NCBI GenBank assembly: GCA_030602845.1
Contig: JAUVYZ010000015.1
Span: 1 to 14,328 of the forward strand
Direction of reading: 5' to 3'
DNA: 14,328 bases
DNA from: Phycisphaerae bacterium
GTDB taxonomy: Bacteria > Planctomycetota > Phycisphaerae > Sedimentisphaerales > Anaerobacaceae
Shown: in pieces, positions 6,898 through 14,004 of the stretch
Layout: every line of letters begins with the position of its first letter
Position numbering within the stretch: the first letter of the stretch is position 1
Program-made: the position numbers and the translations under genes
The notes under the pieces: generated by a model
The model's input: only the letters and a program-made list of their open reading frames with translations
Databases searched by the model: none
What the model was told of the DNA's origin: nothing

Positions 6898-8163
6898 TCA
6901 CCTTCTAATCACTTCAACCTTTGGGCCGTCAACAAATGCTGAATATTTGCTTGCCAGCTCCTGCCGGTCGGGCATCTCACCTTCAACCACCCAGATGCGA
7001 TAGCGCAGCGTCAAGGTCTCGCCGGCCTTGATTTCTTTCTTAAAGAACGCACCGAACCGTCCGTAATCGCGATATGCCGAATAGATAACCGGCTTTGGAT
7101 TATCGGGATGATTCATATGCTCTACACTGTAACGCCGGCTGTTCAACCCGTATGACATCCCCACCCAGGGCAAATCCTTATCCTTGTGAGCATCGATACC
7201 ATCTTTATGGAACAGGTAAGTTGCTTTCACATCTTTACCGCCTTTAGCGACATCGTCGTGCGGGCGATACTGAAAGCCCGCGTGTTCCGGGTCGCCGTCG
7301 AGAAAAACATCGCCGCTAACAGCTTTCAGTTCGGTGCGGAATTCCAGCAGCAGAACCGTGGGGTCGCCTTGACGAAATACTGTCGTTTCCCGCTGTTCAG
7401 CAATAATCGGTTGGCCGTTCTTGTCGTTCCAGTGAATAAGGGCCTTCGATCTTGCCAGGACCGGCCCAGCCGTCTGCTCCATAAATTTTTGATGTACCTG
7501 GTGTACCTCTTTCATATGCCATAAGTCAAATCTCTGCCCTCCGAACTCCAACCTGTTCCAGCCGATGAATATCCCGCGATGGTGCGGATATTTGATTCCT
7601 TTGGTGTACGGGTGCTCACCATCCGGCCCATTGGTTAGCAGGTTTTGTCCTTGGGCGTCGAAGACATGGTGCAGCGGCTTGTAGGTCTCAAAGATACGCT
7701 GTGGGGTTGAATTATCGTAAGCATACATATACCGTGTTACCTTACGCCTGCCGAAAACCAAATCCAGATATTCTCCCTTCTTGTCCTTCCAGGAGAAAAC
7801 TTCCTTGCCGGCTTTTTCCCTGCGTTTCAGGGTGGCAATCCACGTGCTTGTGCTGTGCGCCTTTACCCGCGGCATTACCCACCACAATTCCGTTTTCTTA
7901 TCTCTGTTCATCACAATCTGCCCCGGTACGGAAACCTTAGCGAACGGATTATCAAGCTGGATAACCCTGACACTGATTTGTTTAACAGGCACGTCGGCTA
8001 ATCGTTCCGGCAATTGAATTGTCGCGTGGGCTGGCACGTCGAGACAATCCATCTTTGGTGCCGAAACTTTAAGACGAATCAGCTCAACCTCACTCGCAAC
8101 ACTGACCCCGCAAATCACAGTGCTTACTAATATCGCAACCGCAAATTTTATTTTGCTTCTCAT
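6898..8163 (-). CDS. Secreted DUF6807 (PmoA-like) family protein
   Basis: A 421-residue exported protein. A TTG at 8187 would add eight residues, but the ATG at 8163 is preferred: AAAGGA (8170-8175) lies six bases upstream and the product then begins with a clean Sec signal (MRSKIK, a hydrophobic core, likely cleavage near residue 24). From about residue 140 to the C terminus it matches the DUF6807 family (Pfam 'methane oxygenase PmoA', a misleading name). The hallmark HHRG is at 194-197 in YPHHRGIFIGWN, followed by a Phe-Asp-Leu-Trp-His segment near 212-216. The function of the family is not established; it recurs beside Gfo/Idh/MocA and DUF1080 genes, so a role in sugar or glycoside processing is inferred. 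The gene starts 40 nt after the stop of the upstream oxidoreductase gene and is clearly related to the N-terminal part of the 9531-11393 protein. Confidence 0.85.
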   Translation of the reverse strand: MRSKIKFAVAILVSTVICGVSVASEVELIRLKVSAPKMDCLDVPAHATIQLPERLADVPVKQISVRVIQLDNPFAKVSVPGQIVMNRDKKTELWWVMPRVKAHSTSTWIATLKRREKAGKEVFSWKDKKGEYLDLVFGRRKVTRYMYAYDNSTPQRIFETYKPLHHVFDAQGQNLLTNGPDGEHPYTKGIKYPHHRGIFIGWNRLEFGGQRFDLWHMKEVHQVHQKFMEQTAGPVLARSKALIHWNDKNGQPIIAEQRETTVFRQGDPTVLLLEFRTELKAVSGDVFLDGDPEHAGFQYRPHDDVAKGGKDVKATYLFHKDGIDAHKDKDLPWVGMSYGLNSRRYSVEHMNHPDNPKPVIYSAYRDYGRFGAFFKKEIKAGETLTLRYRIWVVEGEMPDRQELASKYSAFVDGPKVEVIRR

Positions 8164-8169
8164 AGCTCG

Positions 8170-8175
8170 TCCTTT
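8170..8175 (-). promoter_or_regulatory. Ribosome binding site that fixes the start of the 6898-8163 gene
   Basis: On the minus strand this reads AAAGGA, six bases before the ATG at 8163. No comparable purine tract precedes the in-frame TTG at 8187, so the shorter protein, whose N terminus is a clean signal peptide, is preferred. Confidence 0.7.
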
Positions 8176-8203
8176 CTCATTAATCAATAATCATTAATCG
8201 TTC

Positions 8204-9490
8204 TCACAAGCTCCATGGTGCCCTCATACTGCGGGCGACCATACGGTTCGCTGCCCAGTCATTTGTGAAGCGTTCCTTCGCCGGGTCCCATTTCAACTTT
8301 CGGCCAAGCAGCATCGCGATGTTGCCCAGGTGACAGACCGTACTGGAGCGGTGTCCGATTTCCGCCGAAGCAATCGGCTCCCTCCGGCTCTTTATGCAAT
8401 CCAGAAAGTTCTGCTTATGGTCCCTGCTGTTATACAGGTGAATCTCATCCGGCCTTATTTTCGTTTTCAGAATCGACTTCGGCTCGGCGTCTATTTTGCC
8501 GCGCGTTACAAAAACCCATCCTTCACTGCCTTCGAAACGTGTGTTCCCCCCACCGGTTTTCAGAAGCAATTTGACACCGTTGTCATAGGTGTACTCAATA
8601 TCTACTGTTTTTGCGGTCGTGAACAGCCCGCTTTGGGGGAAATCGCCTTTGCCCTCGATTTCTACCGGGCCCGTATCATCAGCATCATTGCCCCACTGTG
8701 CAATATCAAGATAATGAGCGCCCCAGTTGGTCATCTGCCCGCCCGAGTAGTCTAAAATAAACCGAAATTGATAGTGACAGCGCTGCTCGGTGTACGGTTC
8801 CCACGGCGCAGGACCCAGCCACATATCGTAATCGAACCCTTCCGGGACCGGCTCAGCTTTCCAGGTCGGCGGGCACGTGCGGTTGTTTCCCGGTATCCCA
8901 ACTTTGATGGTGTGCAGCTTGCCGATTCGCCCGTTGCGGACCAGCTCACAGGCGAAGCGAAACTCACTGCCCGAACGTTGCTGAGAGCCGGTCTGAAAAA
9001 CCCGGCCGAAGCGCTTCACCTCATTAGCAAGCGCACGTCCCTCGGCTATGGTCAAAGTCAGCGGCTTTTCGCAAAACACATCTTTGCCGGTTCTGACCGC
9101 GGCAATCGACATCGGTACATGCCAATGGTCAGGTGGAGCAACTGATACGGCGTCGATATCATCACGAGCTAACAGGTCACGAAAGTCGTTGTAAGAGGAG
9201 CTCGCGTCAAGACCGGCTGCCTGACGGGTTTTTTCCCGATTTCCGGCATCAACATCGCAAACCGCCACCACCTCGCAGCCGGACATGCCTTTGAATCCCT
9301 TCATATTCCCTGTGCCTTTTCTTCCCATACCAATACAGCCCATCGTGATGCGGTTGCTTGGTGCGTTCGCGCCGAACACCGACGCCGGAACAATCGTCGG
9401 AACCGCAAAGATGGCTCCCGCAACCACCGAGCTTTTCAAAAAATCCCGTCGGCTTAACGTGTTTGTCTTTTCAGTTCTTTTGCTCTTCAT
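8204..9490 (-). CDS. Tat-exported Gfo/Idh/MocA family oxidoreductase
   Basis: A 428-residue Gfo/Idh/MocA oxidoreductase, second gene of the minus-strand run. The twin-arginine motif SRRDFLK is at residues 13-19, followed by a hydrophobic stretch up to about residue 38. The nucleotide loop GMGRKG is at about 54-59, PDHWH at 120-124, FCEKPL at 139-144 with K142 the likely catalytic lysine, and the NWGAHYLDIAQW segment follows in the C-terminal domain. The ATG has AGGGGA upstream at suitable distance. It stands 40 nt after the DUF6807-DUF1080 gene and 40 nt before the single DUF6807 gene, so the three are probably one transcript. It lacks the spacer repeats found around the distal paralogs and is therefore likely an older duplicate. 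A periplasmic sugar or glycoside dehydrogenase role is inferred from family and context; specificity is unknown. Confidence 0.94.
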   Translation of the reverse strand: MKSKRTEKTNTLSRRDFLKSSVVAGAIFAVPTIVPASVFGANAPSNRITMGCIGMGRKGTGNMKGFKGMSGCEVVAVCDVDAGNREKTRQAAGLDASSSYNDFRDLLARDDIDAVSVAPPDHWHVPMSIAAVRTGKDVFCEKPLTLTIAEGRALANEVKRFGRVFQTGSQQRSGSEFRFACELVRNGRIGKLHTIKVGIPGNNRTCPPTWKAEPVPEGFDYDMWLGPAPWEPYTEQRCHYQFRFILDYSGGQMTNWGAHYLDIAQWGNDADDTGPVEIEGKGDFPQSGLFTTAKTVDIEYTYDNGVKLLLKTGGGNTRFEGSEGWVFVTRGKIDAEPKSILKTKIRPDEIHLYNSRDHKQNFLDCIKSRREPIASAEIGHRSSTVCHLGNIAMLLGRKLKWDPAKERFTNDWAANRMVARSMRAPWSL

Positions 9491-9530
9491 GGTTTTCCCC
9501 TGTCCTTTTAATTACGTTATTTCTTTCGCC

Positions 9531-11393
9531 TCATAACCGCTCAATCCAGATATTGCGAAACTGGACCTTGTTCCCATGGTCTTGAAGCAGAATCGGCCCG
9601 GGCTCAGGCCCTTCCGGCCGTCCCGCACCGGTCTTGTTCGGCACTTTCACGTCGTCGTGAATCAATACCCCGTTTTGCCATACCGTCATACGGACGTCCT
9701 TGACCTTCCTGGCGTTTTCGCCCTGACCCTCGAATCGGGCCGCATGGAAGATAATATCGTAACTCTGCCATTCGCCCGGCTTCTTGCAGACGTTCTTGTC
9801 GGGCGCCTTGAACTTATAGATCGATCCGCCTTCGTTTTTCCTCGGCGGCTGGCCGGAAGAATCCAGAATCTGGAGCTCGTACCGTCTCTGTATATAAACC
9901 CCGCTGTTGCCGCGACCCTGTCCCCTCACGTTTGGCGGCAACTGCGGAATATTAAACTCAATGTGCAGCTTGAAATCCCGGAACTCCTCTTTCGTGTAAA
10001 TGCTTCCCTTTCTTGGCATTATCTCCATCGCATCACCGACAATCTTCCACGCGGGTGCCTTCCCTCCTGGTCCGAGCCACTGCGAAAAATCTGTGCCGTC
10101 GAACAACACAATACGCTTCTCTTTTGAAATCCCTTCTATCTTGACCTTTGGCGGCTCAGCATAGTCGTGCCAAATCCGCTCGGCGTCTGCAATGTTGACT
10201 TTCCCTTCGTGCACATACATCCGATACCGGAAAACGTGGTCTTTGCCCGGCTCCATCACCCAGTCACCCGCCTGTGAAGGTGCCCAGTTGAAAAATACCT
10301 GTCCCGACGGCCATATCCGCATCGGCTCAGGATGCCGGAAATTCTTCGGATGACTGTAGAAGGTAACACCCTGCCAGTCCTTGCTAATCCGTCCGGACGT
10401 ATCGCACCAGCGCGCCCTTGTAGCGTGGCCGTCCTTGCGCGTCCTGCCCTCGCTTGTCAGATAGGCGGCGTTCTCGCCTTTCCACTCCGCAGCCGCTCGA
10501 AAGCCAAACCCACCATAACGATACTGCGGCAGATGCAGTGGACTATCCGCAACAACTCGCTGCGTCGATACAAAATCCCAAAGCCAGTAGCCTTTCTCCG
10601 GCCCGCCAACGTTATACACTCGAACGTCCCAAACCTCCTTGAGAACAACCTTCTCACCCTCCGCAGTCTGCAAAGCAACGTGTTCCTGCTCCGCCTCAAA
10701 ACCCCCATAAACAGGGCCGCTGGTCGTTGAGAGGAACTTCACAAAGCGGACCGTTCCCTGACCTCCGCCGAGATTCCAGAAATCGACTTCTTTGCCTTCG
10801 AACTTCGTCTTCGTCCACGGCATCCATATCCCTAAGTGATGAATATGGTCAGCCGGATGAATATCCGTCAGCACAGCACCTGTCGGCGACCACAGCGGAT
10901 GAATGAACCCGCTGCGGTTATACAATTCGCTTTTCCCCTCCGGTGGCGGCACAATTGCATGGTTGTACTGCAAAATCTTCTTGCCCCCTCGTCGAATCTG
11001 CAAAACCGAATCGTCCTTTGTCACTTCCACCCTCGCGTCAGCTTTCGGTGGCTTTAAGCCCCCCTTCACAAGTTGAAACGTCCGTGTGCTTCCCGCTGGA
11101 GTAGTGCCGGAAAGTATCCACGAAAGTCGCGGCGGTTCGCCATCCTCTAACTGCATGGGGACCGTCACCGGCCTGAAAGGCTTGATTTCCACCAGCCGTA
11201 TTGCGCCCGCGATACGCCCCATAGGTATTCCGTCAAGCGCTACGGATACGGGAGTGTCAATCCGGGCGTGCTTTCCCGCTTCAACGGTAATCGTTGCCAG
11301 CGTCTCAGCGCAGGTAACCGTTTCGGTTAATAATGCCGCCAATAAAGCGAAAATAAGTATCGAAATGGTCGGAAGTGGTGTGCGATTTGCCAT
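9531..11393 (-). CDS. Secreted two-domain protein: DUF6807 fused to DUF1080 (3-keto-disaccharide hydrolase family)
   Basis: A 620-residue exported protein and the first gene of the minus-strand cluster. AGGAGG (11401-11406) lies seven bases before the ATG. Residues 1-29 look like a Sec signal peptide (probable cleavage after TCA; the cysteine at 28 does not fit a normal lipobox). Residues about 120-412 match DUF6807, with DHIHHLG at 182-188 in place of the HHRG seen in the 6898-8163 protein. Residues about 427-620 form a complete DUF1080 domain: it opens with VLFDGTDFSQW, has GNSGVYIQRRYELQI in the middle and ends with QFRNIWIERL. DUF1080 proteins act on 3-keto-glycosides, by hydrolysis or by elimination and hydration. 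The fusion ties the unassigned DUF6807 domain to that chemistry. Together with Tat-exported dehydrogenases, this suggests oxidation followed by cleavage of glycosides in the periplasm. Domain calls are firm; the reaction is inferred. Confidence 0.9.
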   Translation of the reverse strand: MANRTPLPTISILIFALLAALLTETVTCAETLATITVEAGKHARIDTPVSVALDGIPMGRIAGAIRLVEIKPFRPVTVPMQLEDGEPPRLSWILSGTTPAGSTRTFQLVKGGLKPPKADARVEVTKDDSVLQIRRGGKKILQYNHAIVPPPEGKSELYNRSGFIHPLWSPTGAVLTDIHPADHIHHLGIWMPWTKTKFEGKEVDFWNLGGGQGTVRFVKFLSTTSGPVYGGFEAEQEHVALQTAEGEKVVLKEVWDVRVYNVGGPEKGYWLWDFVSTQRVVADSPLHLPQYRYGGFGFRAAAEWKGENAAYLTSEGRTRKDGHATRARWCDTSGRISKDWQGVTFYSHPKNFRHPEPMRIWPSGQVFFNWAPSQAGDWVMEPGKDHVFRYRMYVHEGKVNIADAERIWHDYAEPPKVKIEGISKEKRIVLFDGTDFSQWLGPGGKAPAWKIVGDAMEIMPRKGSIYTKEEFRDFKLHIEFNIPQLPPNVRGQGRGNSGVYIQRRYELQILDSSGQPPRKNEGGSIYKFKAPDKNVCKKPGEWQSYDIIFHAARFEGQGENARKVKDVRMTVWQNGVLIHDDVKVPNKTGAGRPEGPEPGPILLQDHGNKVQFRNIWIERL

Positions 11394-11499
11394 TTTTGCT
11401 CCTCCTTTTCAGTTCACCCAATTAGAACTAAGCCGACAACTTCTAACGGGGCTCGAGCTATTTTTGCATATCAACTTTTTTTCTCAAACAGAAGCAAGT

Positions 11500-11528
11500 A
11501 TGCTAACAGATTTTCCCGGTTTAATCAA
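11500..11528 (-). promoter_or_regulatory. Candidate promoter for the minus-strand cluster
   Basis: On the minus strand TTGATT (11528-11523) and TAGCAT (11505-11500) are separated by 17 bases, with TG one base before the -10 (an extended -10). It lies about 105 bases before the ATG at 11393. A TATAAT at 11554-11549 on the same strand is an alternative -10 but has no good -35. The rest of 11407-11605 is AT-rich and shows no gene. Confidence 0.35.
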
Positions 11529-11605
11529 GCATTATCTCACAAATTTTCATTATAGAGTTGATAACATGTCCTCCACAAATAGCGTTTCGTTTTTCACTTT
11601 TCTGA

Positions 11606-11869
11606 TTCACAACGCACTATGCAATACGAATATGCCGTTCAGGGTGCAACCGGTTCGCATCACTGCCGGCTGCCTTCTTCCGGGTTTGCCTTGAAGCCGG
11701 GCTGGTTATTTACCATCAACGCAAAATCAGCAAAGTCGACTTTTCAGCTACTGGTCAGGTTGTTTCCGATGCCGTTTATTTCTATCGCGGCCCCGGCCCT
11801 TATCATTTCCATCCCGAAGCCGCCCGTCATCGTATAATAGAACTACCGGCTGAGTCTGCGTGCGGTTAA
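11606..11869 (+). pseudogene. Possible remnant of a coding region (start-less open frame)
   Basis: An 88-codon plus-strand frame (87 sense codons plus TAA) is open from a TGA at 11603-11605 to the TAA at 11867-11869. It contains no ATG, GTG or TTG in frame. The translation looks protein-like towards its end (for example SDAVYFYRGPGPYHFHPEA), whereas the sequence upstream is AT-rich and stop-filled. It may be the tail of a gene whose 5' part is lost. I do not recognise the family, and chance cannot be excluded. Its last bases overlap the stop codon of the minus-strand zinc-ribbon gene. Confidence 0.2.
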
Positions 11870-12084
11870 GGATTTTTTGTAATCGACCTTACTCTCTCCG
11901 TGTCAACAATCAGTTCCACGTGCCCGCAATTAAGACAGATGAGAGCACTAACAGGAACTCCCGTCGTCAGCACCGTTACTAATTTGGCATCCTTGGGACG
12001 GGAATAGATTTTTCCCGTGGATTGAAGGTCGCTGGGTTGGAGATTTATGCCCCCACATCTCAGACATTTCTTTTCCTCATTCAT
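11866..12084 (-). CDS. Small zinc-ribbon protein
   Basis: A 72-residue protein with two CxxC pairs: CLRC at residues 7-10 and CLNC at 51-54. The second pair sits in a CLNCGHVELI context, and the product ends soon after. This is the layout of small single zinc-ribbon proteins; about 40 residues lie between the knuckles. No signal peptide or membrane segment is present, so it should be cytoplasmic. The ATG has GAAAGG (12094-12099) nine bases upstream. It stands alone between gene-poor stretches and is separated from the minus-strand cluster by about 470 bp. Such proteins are widespread and mostly uncharacterised; nucleic-acid or protein binding is possible but not shown here. Confidence 0.7.
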   Translation of the reverse strand: MNEEKKCLRCGGINLQPSDLQSTGKIYSRPKDAKLVTVLTTGVPVSALICLNCGHVELIVDTERVRSITKNP

Positions 12085-12125
12085 AATCCAAAACCTTTCA
12101 TCTAATTTTCCGTATAACTCTAATA

Positions 12126-12385
12126 GGCAACTGTGAGACTGTTGAAAGAGTCCTCTATTTTTGATACATATAATACCTGAAGTGGGAAAATGTTTGCAAG
12201 TGAATATTCCGAAATCGTGGAGTTGTTTTTACAGCAATATTATTCACTATCCCGGCTGTACGGCCGCCTACGGGCTGAAAAGGGTTTTAAGAGAGATGTT
12301 TTCGAGCGTTCAGGATAAAAAACTACCGCTGGGCAAAGGGCTTTATGAACGCAGCAAAAGGGACTTTTTCAACAGCTCCGTTGCC
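12126..12385. mobile_element. MITE-like or decayed IS element with imperfect terminal inverted repeats
   Basis: The left end carries GGCAAC (12126-12131) then ACTGTTGAAAGAGTCC (12138-12153). The right end carries the inverse, GGACTTTTTCAACAGC (12361-12376) then GTTGCC (12380-12385). The 16-base cores match at 14 positions, and the outer hexamers match exactly with a 3-base length difference between. Ends containing GACTTTTTCAACAG are common among bacterial insertion sequences. The 260-bp length is too short for a transposase, so a non-autonomous element or an internally deleted IS is the best reading. No target-site duplication is evident. Confidence 0.4.
12190..12318 (+). CDS. Possible small ORF inside the inverted-repeat element
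   Basis: A 42-residue ATG-initiated frame lying wholly between the two inverted repeats. The translation (MFASEYSEIVELFLQQYY at the start, charged and helical in composition towards the end) looks more protein-like than its alternatives, including the longer TTG-started frame at 12161-12442. The upstream purine stretch AGTGGGA is a poor ribosome binding site. It may be a fragment of a larger, now deleted gene. No family is recognised. Confidence 0.2.
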   Translation: MFASEYSEIVELFLQQYYSLSRLYGRLRAEKGFKRDVFERSG

Positions 12386-12573
12386 CCCTTATTTCTTATA
12401 GATATTTTTGAAAGTTTATTCTTGACGGATAAACATAAATAGGTTTTATTTACAGGCAAGGGTGGTGATGAACACGGAATGTGTCGGGCTGTAATGGCTT
12501 GTAGGGAAGAGCTTGTGTATTTTATAGGACGGTCAAAATATCTATACTTAAGTTTCTTGGAAAGGATTGAATA

Positions 12574-13335
12574 ATGCGAATTGTCAAACTTTCGGGGGTT
12601 TTTCTTGTATGTGCCTGTGTCGTTCTGATAAATGGTTGTGGCCCGGAGCAGCTCAGAATCCAAAACGCCGCACTGAGCAAAAGAAAAGCGCAGCTTGAGA
12701 GTGAGCTGCAGGTTACCAGGCTAAAACTCCAGCAGTTAGAAAGACAAATTGCTTACGCTGAAGCGCTTGACGGTGTCGAGGTAAAGACACTGCAGGAAAG
12801 AATTGCCGCACTTCAAGAAGACCGGGCTAAAAAGCTGGAATTGATTGCTTCAATGCAGCAGCAGTTGCTCGGCGGAATGCCGCTCCCGGTCGAGCTCAGT
12901 ATTATGCTGGAGGAGTTTGCCGAGCGCGAGGATATGGTTACCTTCGACCCGGACCGGGGCATAATGAAGTTCAAGAGCGACTTGCTTTTCAAGAGCGGCA
13001 GCGACGAGGTGTTGTCGGCAGCGGTCCAGGCCATCAAAACGCTTTGCAAGATTCTGAATTCCGAAAAGGGCAACAAATTTGATATTATAGTTGCCGGCCA
13101 CACAGACGACCAGCCGATTCGCTATTCACGTGCAAAGCATCCGACCAACTGGCACCTGTCGGCCCACAGGGCAATATCCGTCCTGAACGTAATGGCGGGG
13201 AGCAATGTTGCTCAGAAGCGAATGAGTGTGCGCGGCTTTGGCGAACTCCGGCCGATTGTGCCGAATGAGCCCGGCAACAAAGGCAATAAACAAAACAGAC
13301 GAGTCGAGATTTACATTGTCCCCGAGGGAATGTAG
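12574..13335 (+). CDS. OmpA-family peptidoglycan-associated lipoprotein
   Basis: A 253-residue envelope protein. Residues 1-21 form a lipoprotein signal ending in LING, followed by C22, the expected lipidation site. Residues about 25-98 are a heptad-like, Gln/Leu/Glu/Lys-rich region predicted to be a coiled coil. Residues about 120-250 form an OmpA C-terminal (OmpA/MotB) domain: AGHTDD at 174-179, NWHLSAHRA at 192-200, RGFGELRPI at 210-218 and NRRVEIYI at 241-248. This domain binds peptidoglycan non-covalently, so the protein probably links the outer membrane to the wall. The ATG is supported by AAAGGA (12561-12566) seven bases upstream. The next plus-strand gene (ndk) starts 180 bp later. 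It could equally serve a Pal-like or a motility-related role; context does not decide. Confidence 0.9.
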   Translation: MRIVKLSGVFLVCACVVLINGCGPEQLRIQNAALSKRKAQLESELQVTRLKLQQLERQIAYAEALDGVEVKTLQERIAALQEDRAKKLELIASMQQQLLGGMPLPVELSIMLEEFAEREDMVTFDPDRGIMKFKSDLLFKSGSDEVLSAAVQAIKTLCKILNSEKGNKFDIIVAGHTDDQPIRYSRAKHPTNWHLSAHRAISVLNVMAGSNVAQKRMSVRGFGELRPIVPNEPGNKGNKQNRRVEIYIVPEGM

Positions 13336-13515
13336 TCGGGATTCGTTGTTAGATTTATGACGGGGACCACGTCTTGAGGGTTCGGGCCCCGTTTTGCGGT
13401 CCCGTACCAGGTAGGTGTGAGTGCGTCATCCGGCGCCGCATCGACGGACCTGAGCTCAATTGGTGCGGGACAAAATGGGGACATAGCTGCGAGGTACGAG
13501 CACCCGTATACGAGA
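13336..13515 (+). other. GC-rich leader between the OmpA-like gene and ndk
   Basis: This 180-bp gap is richer in G and C than the flanking intergenic DNA and can fold. ACGGGG (13360-13365) can pair with CCCCGT (13387-13392), or, with one bulged base, the segment from 13360 can pair with GGTCCCGT (13398-13405). These are mutually exclusive pairings. The frame of ndk is open upstream back to a TGA at 13375-13377, and a GTG at 13417 would give a 186-residue protein, but the extension does not resemble NDK. No tRNA could be folded despite short tRNA-like strings. Confidence 0.3.
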
Positions 13516-13977
13516 ATGGCGGAACGCACTTTAATTATTATCAAGCCGGACGGCATACATCGGCATTTGGCTGGTGAGATAATTCGGCGATTTGAAAAAA
13601 AGGGCTTCAAGCTCGCTGCCGCAAAATTTATGCAAGTCTCTGAAGAGCTGGCCCGCCAGCTCTATGCCGTTCATCAAAGCAAACCTTTTTTCGAAGGTTT
13701 AGTAAAGTATCTCTCTTCAGCGCCGGTACTTGTGACGGTCTGGCAAGCGCAGGGCGTTATAGATATGACACGCAGGATGATGGGGGCGACTTTCGGCTAC
13801 GATGCGGAGCCGGGCACTATTCGGGGGGACTTTGGCTGTTCAAAAGGATACAACCTCGTTCACGGCTCGGACAGTCCCGAATCAGCGGAGCAGGAAATCA
13901 AGCTGTTTTTCAGGCCTGACGAAATCATCGACTACGAATTAGCTGATGTGGACTGGCTTTACGGCAAAAACGATTAG
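13516..13977 (+). CDS. ndk: Nucleoside diphosphate kinase
   Basis: A 153-residue nucleoside diphosphate kinase, which transfers the gamma phosphate of ATP to other NDPs through a phosphohistidine in the cytoplasm. The start at 13516 gives MAERTLIIIKPDG, the usual N terminus, with the nucleotide-binding lysine at K10. TIRGDF is at 101-106, and GYNLVHGSDSPESAEQEI at 111-128 carries the catalytic H116 in the NxxHGSDSxESAxxEI signature. A tyrosine replaces the arginine usually found before N113. Length fits the family (about 135-155). There is no good ribosome binding site within 15 bases of the ATG; GAGG at 13491-13494 is too far. A GTG at 13417 gives a longer frame whose extra 33 residues do not look like NDK, so it is not preferred. 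Confidence 0.95.
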   Translation: MAERTLIIIKPDGIHRHLAGEIIRRFEKKGFKLAAAKFMQVSEELARQLYAVHQSKPFFEGLVKYLSSAPVLVTVWQAQGVIDMTRRMMGATFGYDAEPGTIRGDFGCSKGYNLVHGSDSPESAEQEIKLFFRPDEIIDYELADVDWLYGKND

Positions 13978-14004
13978 CCCGAAAAAGCGAGCAGCCCACA
14001 AGCA

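Noticed and set aside
11549..11554. Perfect TATAAT on the minus strand
   Set aside because: No reasonable -35 box lies 16-18 bases upstream and the region is AT-rich, so it was kept only as an alternative to the 11500-11528 promoter candidate.
12161..12442. 93-residue plus-strand frame starting at TTG
   Set aside because: It spans the right inverted repeat, uses a TTG start without a ribosome binding site, and its translation looks like non-coding DNA.
13450..13515. tRNA-like string GAGCTCAATTGGT and a GGTTCGGGCC-like T-loop string at 13379-13388
   Set aside because: No arrangement gave an acceptor stem, D-stem, anticodon stem and T-stem together, and the two strings are in the wrong order for one tRNA.
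13417..13515. N-terminal extension of ndk from GTG at 13417
   Set aside because: The extra 33 residues do not resemble any NDK N terminus, and ATG at 13516 gives the standard length and opening motif.
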